In this document: positions 42,731-54,323 of the stretch, piece by piece
How positions within the stretch are numbered: position 1 is the stretch's first letter
Layout of the letters: each line of letters starts with the position of its first letter
Assembly (NCBI RefSeq): GCF_026210795.1
Contig: NC_089438.1
Location: 496,001 to 560,000, forward strand
Origin: Rhizophagus irregularis
Taxonomy: Eukaryota > Glomeromycota > Glomeromycetes > Glomerales > Glomeraceae
Reading direction: 5' to 3'
Length of the DNA: 64,000 bases
Notes under the pieces: model-generated
Databases searched by the model: none
Told to the model about the DNA's origin: nothing
What the model saw: the letters and a program-made list of their open reading frames with translations, nothing else
Translations under genes and position numbers: made by a program

Positions 42731-43034
42731 AAAAAAACTTCTAATGCCAACTTTTCGCAAAAACTCTTCCTGTGCCACTAAAAGTTCCTGTTAAATTGTT
42801 GCATCATTCAATATTTGCATAATTTCATTTTTTTGTTGATCATTAAAATTTCATAAAATATTACAAAAAAATAAAAAAATTGTAAAAAAAACGTTTCAGT
42901 GTTTTTTCATATAATATTATTAAAAAAAATGCCAAAAACTTTTTTTTTTGCATTACTATTAAGAAAAAAACGTTTTGGCATTTTTCATAAAAAAAATAAC
43001 GCAAAAATGTTTTTTCTTCATTTTTTATTTTTTT

Positions 43035-44752
43035 AACAAAAAATGTCAAGACTGACGTTTTTAATTAAAAAAAACCAATATTTTTTTGATTTTTAATAAC
43101 AAAAATGTCAAGTCTGACGTTTTTAATTAAAAAAATCATTTTTTTTTGATTTTTTAATTACAAAAACGTCAAGTCTGACGTTTTTAATTAAAAAAAACCA
43201 ATATTTTTTTTGATTTTTATTTTTTAATCACAAAAATGTCAAGTCTGACGTTTTTTAATTAAAAAAATCATTTTTTTGATTTTTTAATCATAACAAAAAC
43301 GTCAAGTCTGACGTTTTTAATCAAAAAAATCATTTTTTTGATTTTTTAATTACAATAACGTCAAGTCTAACGTTTTTAATCAAAAAAATCATTTTTTTGA
43401 TTTTTTAATTACAATAACGTCAAGTCTAACGTTTTTAATCAAAAAAATCATTTTTTTTTTGATTTTTTAATTACAAAAACATCAAGTCTGACATTTTTAA
43501 TCAAAAAAATCATTTTTTTGATTTTTTAATTACAAAAACGTAAAGTCTGACGTTTTTAATTAAAAAAACAATATTTTTTTGATTTTTAATTACAAAATGC
43601 CAAGTCTGACGTTTTTAATTAAAAAATCAATATTTTTTTTGATTTTTAATCACAAAAACATCAAGTCTGACATTTTTAATTAAAAAAAACCAATATTTTT
43701 TTTGATTTTTAATCACAAAAACGTCAAGTCTGACGTTTTTAACTAAAAAAATCAATTTTTTTGATTTTTAATTACAAAATTGTCAAATCTAACGTAAAAA
43801 ATGATTTTTTGAATCATAAAAATGTCAAATCTGACGTTTTTAATTAAAAAATCATTTTTTTTAATTTTTAATCACAAAAATGTCATGTCTGACGTTTTTA
43901 ACTAAAAAAATCATTTTTTTTTGATTTTTTAATTAAAAAACGTCAAGTCTGACGTTTTTTAACTAAAAAAGTCATTTTTTTGATTTTTTAATTACAAAAA
44001 CGTCAAATCTGACGTTTTTAATTAAAAAAATCATTTTTTTATTTTTAATCACAAAAATGTCATGTCTGACGTTTTTTAACTGAAAAAGTCATTTTTTTTG
44101 ATTTTTAATTACAAAAACGTCAAGCCTGACGTTTTTTAACTGAAAAAGTCATTTTTTTGATTTTTTAATTACAAAAACGTCAAGCCTGACGTTTTTTAAC
44201 TAAAAAAGTCATTTTTTTTGATTTTTTAATTACAAAAACGTCAAGCCTGACGTTTTTTAACTAAAAAAGTCATTTTTTTGATTTTTTAATTACAAAAACG
44301 TCAAGCCTGACGTTTTTTAACTAAAAAAGTCATTTTTTTTGATTTTTTAATTACAAAAACGTCAAGCCTGACGTTTTTTAACTAAAAAAGTCATTTTTTT
44401 TGATTTTTTAATTACAAAAACGTCAAGCCTGACGTTTTTTAACTAAAAAAGTCATTTTTTTTTATTTTTAATCACCAAAATGTCATGTCTGACATTTTTA
44501 ACTGAAAAAAACATTTTTTTGATTTTTTAATTACAAAAACGTCGAGTCTGACGTTTTTAATTAATAAAATCATTTTTTTTTTGATTTTTTAATTACAAAA
44601 ACGCCAAGTCTTACGTTTTTAACCAAAGAAATCAATTTTTTTGATTTTTAATCAAATCTAACGTAAAAAATGATTTTTTAATCATAAAAACGTCAAGTCT
44701 GACGTTTTTAATAAAAAAATCAATTTTTTTTATATTTAATTATAAAAACGTT
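43035..44752. repeat. Double-palindrome minisatellite, about 29 units of about 60 bp
   Basis: Each unit has two consecutive palindromes. The first is AAAACGTCAAGTCTGACGTTTT (arms ACGTCA/TGACGT), and the second is AATTAAAAAAATCA paired with TGATTTTTTAATT. I count about 29 units by the CAAGTCTGACG core. The six units at about 44110-44430 are nearly identical (CAAGCCTGACG), indicating recent local expansion. The array fills intron 3 of array copy 4. Two single palindromes of related sequence are at 59730-59800. Confidence 0.85.
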
Positions 44753-46074
44753 TGATGACCCGACCCAAAATTTTCAAGTCAATCTGACAGTATAATGATT
44801 ATAACTCACTAATAATTACCAAGTTACTCTAGTTATACAGTTGTAAATTTATTTTAATTACGTATTTACTCACGTATTCTACAGTTTCGTTTTATAACAA
44901 AAATCTACCATCCAAATATCAGCTTTAGTAGACTTATAATGTCGGATATTCTAATGTATTGGTCACCAGCGCTTACTATTTCAAAAGGTATATTTACTAC
45001 AAGACTGTTGCAATTCTTTTATATAAAAAATTTAATCAACTTTTTATAATTCAAGTACTATCGGTAATTTGTTCAATGTTGGCCGATCCAAACCCAGGTA
45101 TATTATTATACTGGCTATCATTACATTCGTCATTTTATTGACTGATTTAGTTGATTCTTACCAATAAACCGATCATTATTAATAGAAGAACTAATGCCTG
45201 ATACTGCTTATGTGTGTCAAGCTGACCGTAATCATTTTGAAACTATTGCTCATGATTAAGTCTTGCAAATATGCTGATAGTAAGTATAATTAATTAATAC
45301 GATCTTTAATTAAAGATTTATATGTATAAGTACTGTTTTCAAGAATTATTTATTTTGTAATATTCTCATTTCAAATAAGGTAATCGATGGTATTGGGATT
45401 ATTTCAACGAAGAAATCAAAGAAATAAAAGGTATACGTTACAAAGCAATGGTCTGTAAATTATTAAAAGATTCTGATAATACACCATGTGGAAAATCTTA
45501 CGTTATGGGTCATAGCCAACCAAGTAATGATACAAATCATGAAATAATTCATTTAATAAACTGTCATGACATTTACGTTAACGAATACGGAAAAGTAAAT
45601 CTACTTTTTTTTTATTAATTATTCATCTAAAAAAAATTATAATTATAGCATATTGATTTTAATTTTTAATTTCATAACGCAAAATTTTCAAAGAACAACA
45701 AGCAAATAGACATTCTGAAATAAAACAGGAAGAATTATGTAAAATGCTCACTGAATTGGTAATAGAAGATTCTCAATCTATAAACGTTATTACAAGATAA
45801 AAATTCCGTCAATTTATTCATAAACTTTAATCCTTTTTTCATTATGCCATGCCAGGAAACTTTAAATTCCATTATTCATGCATCCTATAACTCCTCATTC
45901 TTACAACTTCAACAATTTATCAAAATGAGCTACATCTATTTCTCTTGCAGTAGATACCCGGAAGGCTAAAAATCGTCATGATCAATTGCTCAGTTTTGGA
46001 TCAAAAGTTCGAATTACATGAAATTACCTTAGATATTGCTGATATTGCTTATTTAAACCTCCTTATACTTCAGA

Positions 46075-47134
46075 ATCAGCACATTTTGGAATTCAAGCTA
46101 CATATGAAAAAGTAAAAGAAAAATATTGGTGGAAGAATATGAAACAAGATGTAAAAAAATATGTAAAAAGTTGGTAATGGTCCTATTACATCTATCCCAA
46201 TCATATAAAAAGGTTCTTTTACTTCTATTGGATGTAATTCATGTAGTCCTTGTGGATTATTTCTTCTTTGACAATTATCACAAGAACAGAAGAAGGAAAT
46301 AAATACATAGTAGTAGCAATAGATTTCTTTACAAAATGGCCAGAAGCAAAAGCAATAAAAGAAGCAAATGCAAAAGAAATATCAAAATTCATTTATGAAG
46401 AAATAATTTGTCAACATGGATGTCCAAAGAAAATATTTACAGATAATGGATCAGAATTTAATAATCAATTAACTAAAAATCTTACAGAAAAATTTAATGT
46501 TCAACATAAATTCTCAACTCCTTATCACCCTAAAACAAATGGATTAGTAGAACGATTTAATAAAACATTAATAGAATCATTGGCGAAATTAGTAAAAGAA
46601 AAATTAACGATATACAGAAATAGAGAATATGAAGATAAAAATTGGGATCAAAGAATAGCACCAATATTGTTTGCATATAGGAGTAAAATACAAAAATCAA
46701 GTAAAATGACACCATTTTATTTGACTTATGGAAGAAAAGTAATATTACCAGACAATGAAGAAGTTAAAAGAATTACAATGATTAAAAGGATAGAACATAT
46801 AATAGAAGAATTACCAATAAAAAGATATGAAGCAAAGAAGAATATTGAAAAAGCACAAGAACAACAAAAGAAATATCATGATAAAATTGGAAAATGAAAA
46901 CAAAATTTTCAAATAGGAGATAAAGTATTATACTTTGACGCAGCAAAATACAAAACACATACAGGAAAGCTAGAAGAAAAATGGAAGGGACCATATTATA
47001 TACATGAAGTAATAATAAATGGATCATACAAAATTAAAGAATTAAATGGGAGGATTTTAAGAAGACCTGTAAATGGAGAATTATTAAAAGAATATTTTGA
47101 TAGGGAAATATTTGAACCATATATAATAATATAA
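46075..47134 (+). pseudogene. Ty3/gypsy integrase fragment with internal inversion
   Basis: This is the C-terminal part of a retrotransposon polyprotein. It begins in the integrase zinc-binding region (AHFGIQATYEKVKEKYWW at 46077). A 111-bp inverted segment follows (46172-46282). Then come the RNase-H-like core with the second catalytic Asp (IFTDNGSEF near 46435) and the Glu (HPKTNGLVERF near 46535), and the C-terminal domain (KQNFQIGDKVLYF to ILRRPVNGELLKEYF). One TGA at 46895-46897 interrupts the frame, which continues to TAA at 47132-47134. The first catalytic Asp and the zinc-finger cysteines lie in the inverted part. All upstream gag-pol is absent: the fragment abuts array copy 4 directly, so it arrived by recombination or as a truncated copy. 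Confidence 0.85.
46172..46282 (-). other. Exact 111-bp micro-inversion in the integrase
   Basis: Read on the minus strand, this segment encodes exactly 37 codons that fit the gap in the plus-strand integrase: the zinc-finger CDNC motif, a linker, and the first-Asp block IGIDVIGPLP. The codon phase is preserved on both sides. Flanking plus-strand frames are VKKYVKS on the left and RTEEGNKYIVV on the right. No duplicated or lost bases are apparent at the breakpoints. Confidence 0.85.
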
Positions 47135-47183
47135 TATGGTTGAGACCCAAGTTTGATTCTTAATTTATGGGACATAAATTTTC

Positions 47184-47530
47184 AAGGGGAGGATAAATGT
47201 AATAACTGAAAATATAATAAAATAGAATAAGGATAAATAATTAGCTGATGGATAAATAATTAACCGATGGGTAAATAATTAGCCGATAAAATTATATTTA
47301 TAGTTTAGTTTAGTGTAACAAGATAGTCATATGATAATAGATCTTTTATTTTCTTAAATTTTCTTAAATTTTTATTAGAAAAAGATAGTAGATATTAGAA
47401 ATGATTTTCTTAAAATGTACAAAAAGGGGTGGATTTCGTTAGTTCAATTTTTAGAAAATAAAAATTTTAGTTCGCCCTTAATAAAAACTAATACACTGTT
47501 TAGCCTTTTCTTATGAGAAAAGAAGACATT
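47184..47530 (+). mobile_element. Polypurine tract and 3' LTR
   Basis: AAGGGGAGGATAAA at 47184-47197 is the polypurine tract. The LTR then starts TGTAATAACTG at 47199. Inside are three short ATAATTAGCTGATGG-like direct repeats (47238-47285) and an AATAAA at about 47481. The right LTR end is not certain: a CA-ending near 47528 is possible. No second LTR is in the window. Confidence 0.6.
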
Positions 47531-47779
47531 ATTAATTTAATGTATATTGTAAATATTAAATTTGGGGAAACTATCGCAAAATTAATATTTGGGTAAGAAA
47601 TAATGTTTTTGTAATTTTTGTAACTAATTTTTATTTTAAACCAAGCATAGATATTATTTGAACTCAACACGTCAGTGGCAACATACGATAATTTATTATC
47701 CTATGGGCAGCGTGTCACAAGGTCAGCGTATTTTGAACTAAAAAAAATCATGAAAATCTTTCCTTTTTTAGATAATTTT

Positions 47780-47834
47780 TGATAATGCCAGTCAGAATTT
47801 TATTTCCTATTATAGTAACAGACTGGCATTATCA
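47780..47834. repeat. Perfect 14-bp-arm hairpin
   Basis: TGATAATGCCAGTC and its exact inverse GACTGGCATTATCA enclose 27 bp. It is too short for a usual MITE but has the same form. It may be an internally deleted element. Confidence 0.6.
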
Positions 47835-48651
47835 CAATTCCAGCCCTGAAAAAATGTGTACAGCAAATTTTTTTTCATCACCTGACCCCTATATATATAT
47901 TTCTGGGTCCTAAGTTATCTATAAAAAAACTATTGTTATTAAAAAAATTCAAAAAAAAATTTAATATATCGATCTATTATTATTCCAAAAAATTTTTTTT
48001 TATTAATTAAAAATCTCATTAATCGTAATTTATTGTTACTAAAAAAAGTAATTGATGATTAAAATTTTTTTTTTAGTTCACAATAACACTACACTAATAC
48101 TAATAAGTAAAAAAATTTAAATATAAACAAGCATAAGAATTTGTTCAAAATGCAAGGAAGGCTTTTATGGAAAATCAATTTTAGTTGTTAACGATTGTTA
48201 AAATCTGAAAGAATCTAATGCAAAAATATTAGTATAGACATACATATATACAGTATAATTTTTTTTATCAAGTACATCTATGTAAACAAAATTGGCTTTT
48301 TACATTGGTGAATTAATATTGAAGATAAAATGGTTCTTATATATTATATACGTTTTATTTATTTTTAATTTAAATATAAGTATAAAACAGTTATTTAAAT
48401 GACTTATATAAAGAACTTTCAAAAGTTTAATTATCCTTTATTGATAAAAAAAACAAAAAAAAATAAAATAAAAATACAGTTATAATTTAATAAAAAAAAA
48501 TCTCGAAATTCCTAGAACTATTAATGTTCAATAAATTCTAGAATATATATTCATATATTCATATATTTTAGTAAATATTACACTTAGTTTTATTACAATG
48601 AATCAATAGCTATTTTATGAACTGTACTATAATCCATCAATATGGTTAAAT
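47835..48651. other. Intergenic stretch, 3' side of the pseudokinase gene
   Basis: AT-rich, no gene. The 3' end of the minus-strand kinase-like gene points into it. AATAAA-like words on the minus strand occur, but no single poly(A) site can be chosen. Confidence 0.35.
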
Positions 48652-51600
48652 CTAAACTGTTGCTAAATTTTTTAATTCTTTTTTTTCTTGGTTTAATTCT
48701 AATTTCAATTCATTCAAATTCTTTCTTAATGAATTTATATCTTCTGACATCATATTAGTATTTAATTGAATTCTAGTTCCTTCCTGAGAATTAGTAGCAA
48801 ATTTAAAAATTTTGTATTTATCAAGATCAAAAGAATTCAACTTAAGAATATTTTCAGTTATGAGGCTAACTTCCAACTCTTTATTTTCCTGAACAATTTT
48901 CTTTAAGGAATAATAATTTTTGTTCAACTCTAACAATCCATCATTATATTTTACAAGAATACTTTGAAATTCTTTAGTATATTTATCAGTCAATTTAGAG
49001 GTTTTCATATCTCTAATAGAACCAATAGTATTTCTTTTCTTATTAATAGAACTTTCTAGATTATTACAGCAATTTTGTAGTTTTTTAATAGCTTCTTCTC
49101 GTAAAGTTAAGAATCCACCCTTAACTTTCAGAAAATTATTGACTTGATTGAAAATCAGTTTTTTTCTATTGGCATCATAAGAAGCTGAGGTTCTTAATAA
49201 TTCTTGTTGAAGTTCATTCATCTCTTTTTGTTTAGCATCTTTTTCTTTATGAATTTCTTTAGTATTTTTTCCAATAGTTAATTTATTTAATAATTCCTTT
49301 TCAATTTCACTCAATTCTTTTCTTTTATCTTGTAACTTTTTAATGCGCTCTTGATCAAGGTTAATCAGCTCTTGTTCTAATTCATTTATTCTATCTTCTT
49401 TAATCTGTAAGGCTTGAGTTAATTGTATTTTGATTTGTTCTTCAATAATTAATTTTTGTTCCAATTGAGCAATTTCTTTTTCTAACTTGGCTAACTTGGC
49501 TTTCAATTCAGTAGTAAACTTTTGATCTTGTAAAAGATCACTCACCATATTTTGCAATCTGATTTTTTCTTGTTTTATTTGTTCATAATTAACTTCTAAT
49601 TGCTCTTTTTGTTCAATTAAACTTTCTTTGTGAGATTTTAATTCTTGAATATTAGCTTCTGTTTGAGCTAATTTTTCTTGCAATTTAATTTCATCTTGTT
49701 TTAACTGGCTGATTTGATCTTGAACTTTCTGGTTAGTTAGTTTATTTTGTTTCAACTGTTCAGTTAAATTGATTAAAATGCCAGCTAAGTTTTGCTTTTC
49801 ATTTTGCAGGTCAATAATTTGGGTTTGTAAAATATTTTCTTTTTCTGCAAATTTGTTAATCTGTTTAGCTAAGTTAAGCCTCAGATTTTGATTATTTTGT
49901 TCAAATTCAAAATTCCTTTGCTTCAGGTTTTGATTATTTTGCTCAAATTTAAGATTCCTTTGTTGTAAATCAAATAATTCATTTTCTAACTTAAGAATGA
50001 CTTTTTCTGTTTGAGAATTTCTTTGTTGTAAATTAACTAACTCATTTTGAGAACTTTGATAATAAGTTTCAGCAATCTTTTCTAACTTAAGATTTTCTTC
50101 CTCTATTTGCTTATAACCAATTTGAAATTGATTTAATTGATTTTTAAATTGATCTTGCTTTGATTTTAATTCTTGAATAATGGTTTCTGTTTGGACTAAT
50201 TCATTTTGCAGATTATTTTTTTCTTGATTTAACTGACTGTTTTGTTTTAATTGTTCACTCAGCTTGTCAACTAAAGCTTGTTTTTCACTTTGCAGGTTTG
50301 TAATTTGGATTTGTAAAGTACTTTCTTTTTTTGCAAATTCTTCATTTTGTAAAGTTGAGTTTTGTTGTAAATTGACTAGAAATCCTTGAGAACCTTCTAG
50401 AATTTCATTTAATTCTTTACTAGTAAAATCAAGTAAATGACTTGTATAGCATGCTTTTGGATGAGATTCTACAATAAGGTTATTATGCTCAATTGGTGCA
50501 TTTATAAATTCCATAATATTATTTTTTAATTCTTCATTAATATCTTCAATTTCCTTATGCCAAGGAAGAAAAATCCAATCACCAATAATATTTAAAACTT
50601 CTTCAGAAGATGGCCTTTTTAATGGATCTTCATCCCAGCATTTTTTCATTAAATCTATATAACATTGTGGAGTATTTTCAATGATTTCAGGACGTTTACC
50701 TTTACAAATACTTAAAGCAAGTTGAAGATCATGTGCTTTATCATTAAATGGTGATATTTCAGATGTAAATTCCCACATAATTATAGAAAAACTATATATA
50801 TCACTAGCTTGTGTATAAGGTTGACCTCTTAAAATTTCAGGTGCTATAAATGGTAAAATTCCATAGATATCATTTTCTTTTAAAAAAGATTTTGTAAGTT
50901 GATACAATCCTAAATAATCACTAATAAAAATTCCATATATATTTTCTTTATATTTGTTACATAAAATATTACCATCATGGAAGTTATAATGGATAAGATC
51001 TTCTCCATGAATATTATCAAGACCCCTAATAATTTGATATAAACAAAATAATTTTTGTTCCCAATTTTTTGTTATTTCTGTTAAACATCTTTTTAAACTA
51101 TTCTTATTTGTATACTCCATTATTAATACATAATTCAAAGTATCTGGATCTTTTGTAAATCCATATATTCCAATAATTTGATTTGAATATTCGATAATTT
51201 CCCACTATAAAAAATAATATTTATTAGTAAATTAGTATAAATAAATTATAATATTAAAAAAAAGATAATATTTAATCATACTTCATTTAAAAATTCATTT
51301 AAACTTTCATCTGAATTATTAAGATAATCAAAATATTTAAAAATTACTTCAACACTATTATATTTAGCTTTATATATAGTACCAAATCCTCCTTTATCAA
51401 GATATTCAATATTTTCAAATTTATCATAAGGTATCCATTTTAATTTATTTTTGGAAATAAATTGATCCACAATTTCATTTCCACTAGTACCAAATCTTTA
51501 AATATAAAATGAAATGATATTAAAAATTAAAATTTAAAATAAAATTACAATTAAAAATTTAAATATTAAACAATATTAATTATACTTACTCTAAATAAAA

Positions 51601-54253
51601 TTATAAAAATTTAATATAATATTAATTAATTTAAATTTTAAATAAATAGTATAAAATAACTTATAACTTACCAACTAAAAAAATTTAGTAAATATTATAT
51701 AATTATAATAAATTAATTATAAAAAATATAGGATTATTATAGTTAAAAAAAAAATGCAATACTTACAAGCTAAAATATTTTAAACAAATAATTTAATTAG
51801 CCTAAATTATATGTAAATATTATATAAGTATAACAGAATTAAATAAATAACATACTTCCTATATTATTAAATAAATAATTTTTAAATAAAGAATTCAGTT
51901 AGTTTAAATTATATGTAATTATATCAATATAATAGAATTAAATCAATAACTTATAACTTACCAACTAAAAGAAATTACAAAATAATTTTTTAAATAAAGA
52001 ATTTAGTTAGCTTAAATTATATGTAAATATTATATAAATATAATAGAATTAAATAAATAACTTATAACTTACTAACTAAAAGAAATTACAAAATAATTTT
52101 TTAGATAAAGAATTTAGTTAAGTTTAAATTATATGTAAATATTATATAAATATAATAAATTGCTTACGTTCTAAAATATTTGAATAATTTTTTAAATAAA
52201 GAATTTAGTTAGTTTAAATTATATGTAAATATTATATAAATATAATAAAATTACTTACGTTCTAAAATATTTGAATAATTTTTTAAATAAAGAATTTAGT
52301 TAGCTTAAATTATATGTAAATATTATATAAATATAATAGAATGACTTACGCTCTAAAATATTTGAATAATTTTTTAAATAAAGAATTTAGTTAGTTTAGA
52401 TTATATGTATATATTATATAAATATAATAGAATGACTTACGCTCTAAAATATTTGAATAATTTTTTAAATAAAGAATTTAGTTAGTTTAAATTATATATG
52501 TAAATATTATATAAATATAATAGAATTAAATAAATAACTTATAACTTACCAACTAAAAGAAATTACAAAATAATTTTTTTAAATAAAGAATTTAGTTAGT
52601 TTAAATTATATGTAAAGATTATATAAATACAATAGAATTACTTACATCCTAAAATATTTGAATAATTTTTTAAATAAAGAATTTAGTTAGTTTAAATTAT
52701 ATGTAAATATTATGTAAATATAATAGAATTAAATAAATAACTTATAACTTACCAACTAAAGAAATTACAAAATAATTTTTTAGATAAAGAATTTAGTTAG
52801 TTTAAATTATATGTAAATATTATATAAATACAATAGAATACATACTCCCTATATTATTAATAAAGAATTTTTTAAATAAAGAATTTAGTCAGTTTAAATT
52901 ATATGTAAATATTATATAAATATAATAGGATTATTTACGTTCTAAAATATTTGAATAATTTTTTAAATAAAGAATTTAGTTAGTTTAAATTATATGTAAA
53001 TATTATATAAATATAATAGAATTACTTACGTTCTAAAATATTTGAATAATTTTTTAAATAAAGAATTTAATTAGTTTAAATTATATGTAAATATTATATA
53101 AATGTAATAAATTACTTACGATCTAAAATATTTGAATAATTTTTTAAATAAAGAATTTAGTTAGTTTAAATTATATGTAAATATTATATAAATATAATAG
53201 AATTAAATAAATAATTTATAACTTCAGTTACCAACTAAAAGAAATTACAAAATAATTTTTTAGATAAGGAATTTAGTTAGTTTAAATTATATGTAAATAT
53301 TATAAAATATAATAGAATTAAATAAATAACATACTCCCTATATTATTAAATGAATAATTTTTTAAATAAAGAATTTAGTTAGTTTAAATTATATGTAAGT
53401 ATTATATAAATATTAAGTATTACTTACGATCTAAAATATTTGAATAATTTTTTAAATAAAGAATTTAGTTAGTTTAAATTATATGTAAATATTATATAAA
53501 TATAATAAAATTAAATTAATAACTTATAACTTACTAACTAAAAGAAATTACAAAATAATTTTTAGATAAAGAATTTAGTTAGTTTAAATTTTATGTAAAT
53601 ATTATATAAATATAATAGATTAATTAAATAACTTACACCCTGTAGCATTATTAATTAATAATAAAGTAATTATAATCAATTAGATAAAATATTATAATTG
53701 TATATAAAAATTAAGTATATATAATAACTTACAATCTAATTATTTAAATAAATATTATTATTAGTTTAAATTATATATAAATACTTTTACATTAATATAA
53801 AATTAATTACTTACTTTCTATAATATTAGTACCGTAATTATTAAACAATTAATTAATAGAAAATTTAGTTATTTAAAATATCATGTAAAATACGATAAAA
53901 AAAAAAATAGCTATTAACTTACCAACTACTATAATATTATTAAACAATAAAATAAATTATTTGGTTATATAAATTATAGAAGTAAGTAATTATCATTCAG
54001 ATTATAAGATAATCTACTACTTACGAGCTAATACAGTAAAATAATTTTTAGAAATAGTTTAAAAAATTCAAATTATACGTTTATAATTTACAAGCTGTTA
54101 AATAATTTTCTTACCTTTATCTTTCTCAATTTTTGAAACTAGTTTCATTATGTTGCAAATTTGGTTTGAAAAAAATTTTAGAGCAATTTCAATTTGTATT
54201 AGATATCTATACTCATGTTATATGCTTTTACCTTTATCGTTACTTTGAGCCAT
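48652..54253 (-). CDS. TKL-like pseudokinase with long coiled coil, 5' codon-sized exon array
   Basis: The two firm exons are 51282-51495 and 48652-51204, joined in frame (FLNE|WEIIEYSNQ). The proposed 5' part is ATG at 54253 (54232-54253), 54115-54138, 26 three-nt modules and one 1-nt module (see 51590-54094), giving 964 codons including the stop. The kinase domain has a good glycine loop (KGGFGTIY, about 76-83) and the ATP lysine (VEVIFK, 95). The catalytic loop is HYNFHDGN (185-192): Asn replaces the HRD aspartate. The DFG site reads SDYLGL. APE and the DIYSF helix are kept. It is therefore probably a pseudokinase. From about residue 375 to the end is a heptad-rich Gln/Glu/Lys/Leu coiled coil of some 570 residues with internal repeats (QNNQNLKQRNFEFEQNNQ). 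The lead-in TSGNEIVDQFI is typical of Glomeromycotina kinase-like proteins. A cytoplasmic scaffold or signalling role is inference. Confidence 0.75.
51590..54094 (-). other. Array of 26 three-nt and one 1-nt acceptor/donor modules
   Basis: On the minus strand every module is a TAG/CAG acceptor, exactly 3 nt, then GTAAGT-like or GTATGT. First bases (lower coordinate) by triplet: TTG 53923, 53232, 52753, 52550, 51962, 51672; TTA 53535, 52073; AAC 53030, 52939, 52259, 52168; AGC 52441, 52350; ATC 53428, 53120; GAT 52646; GGA 53335, 52846; GAA 51856; CTT 54092, 51767; CTC 54025; AAA 53815; ATT 53733; GGT 53637. The last module holds a single A at 51590. Spacers are 64-109 nt and near-identical, with a CTAAC branch motif. 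Joined in order, in the phase set by the ATG at 54253, they have no stop and read through into the kinase exon at 51495. The reading includes ENWFNRIDQQRIGFEQQQ. The spacer from 54114 to 54095 is only 20 nt, so the first CTT may be skipped or used instead of exon 54115-54138. Confidence 0.75.
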
Positions 54254-54315
54254 TACTAAATTATTTTATTGGAATTCTTCCTAAAAAATAAGGTAAATAA
54301 ACTCCTTTATTCGAT

Positions 54316-54323
54316 TATATATA
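54316..54323 (-). promoter_or_regulatory. TATA-like element of the pseudokinase gene
   Basis: TATATATA lies 63 bp upstream of the proposed ATG at 54253. A similar CTATATATA precedes the plus-strand kinase at 60626. The position is suitable for a TATA box, but such words are common in this AT-rich DNA. Confidence 0.3.

Noticed and set aside
43035-44752. CRISPR-like regular repeat array
   Set aside because: Eukaryotic context, the whole unit repeats rather than alternating with unique spacers, and no cas-like gene is present.
46782-47027. Minus-strand 81-codon hydrophobic frame
   Set aside because: Antisense shadow of the gypsy integrase C-terminal part.
51590-54094. Simple AT-rich satellite with no function
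   Set aside because: A plain satellite would not keep acceptor and donor exactly 3 nt apart in every copy, vary mainly in the 3 nt, and end in a 1-nt module that fixes the frame. Expression still has to be shown.
54095-54114. A 20-nt intron between exon 54115-54138 and the first CTT module
   Set aside because: Too short for known spliceosomal introns; more likely the first CTT module is skipped or used as an alternative to that exon.
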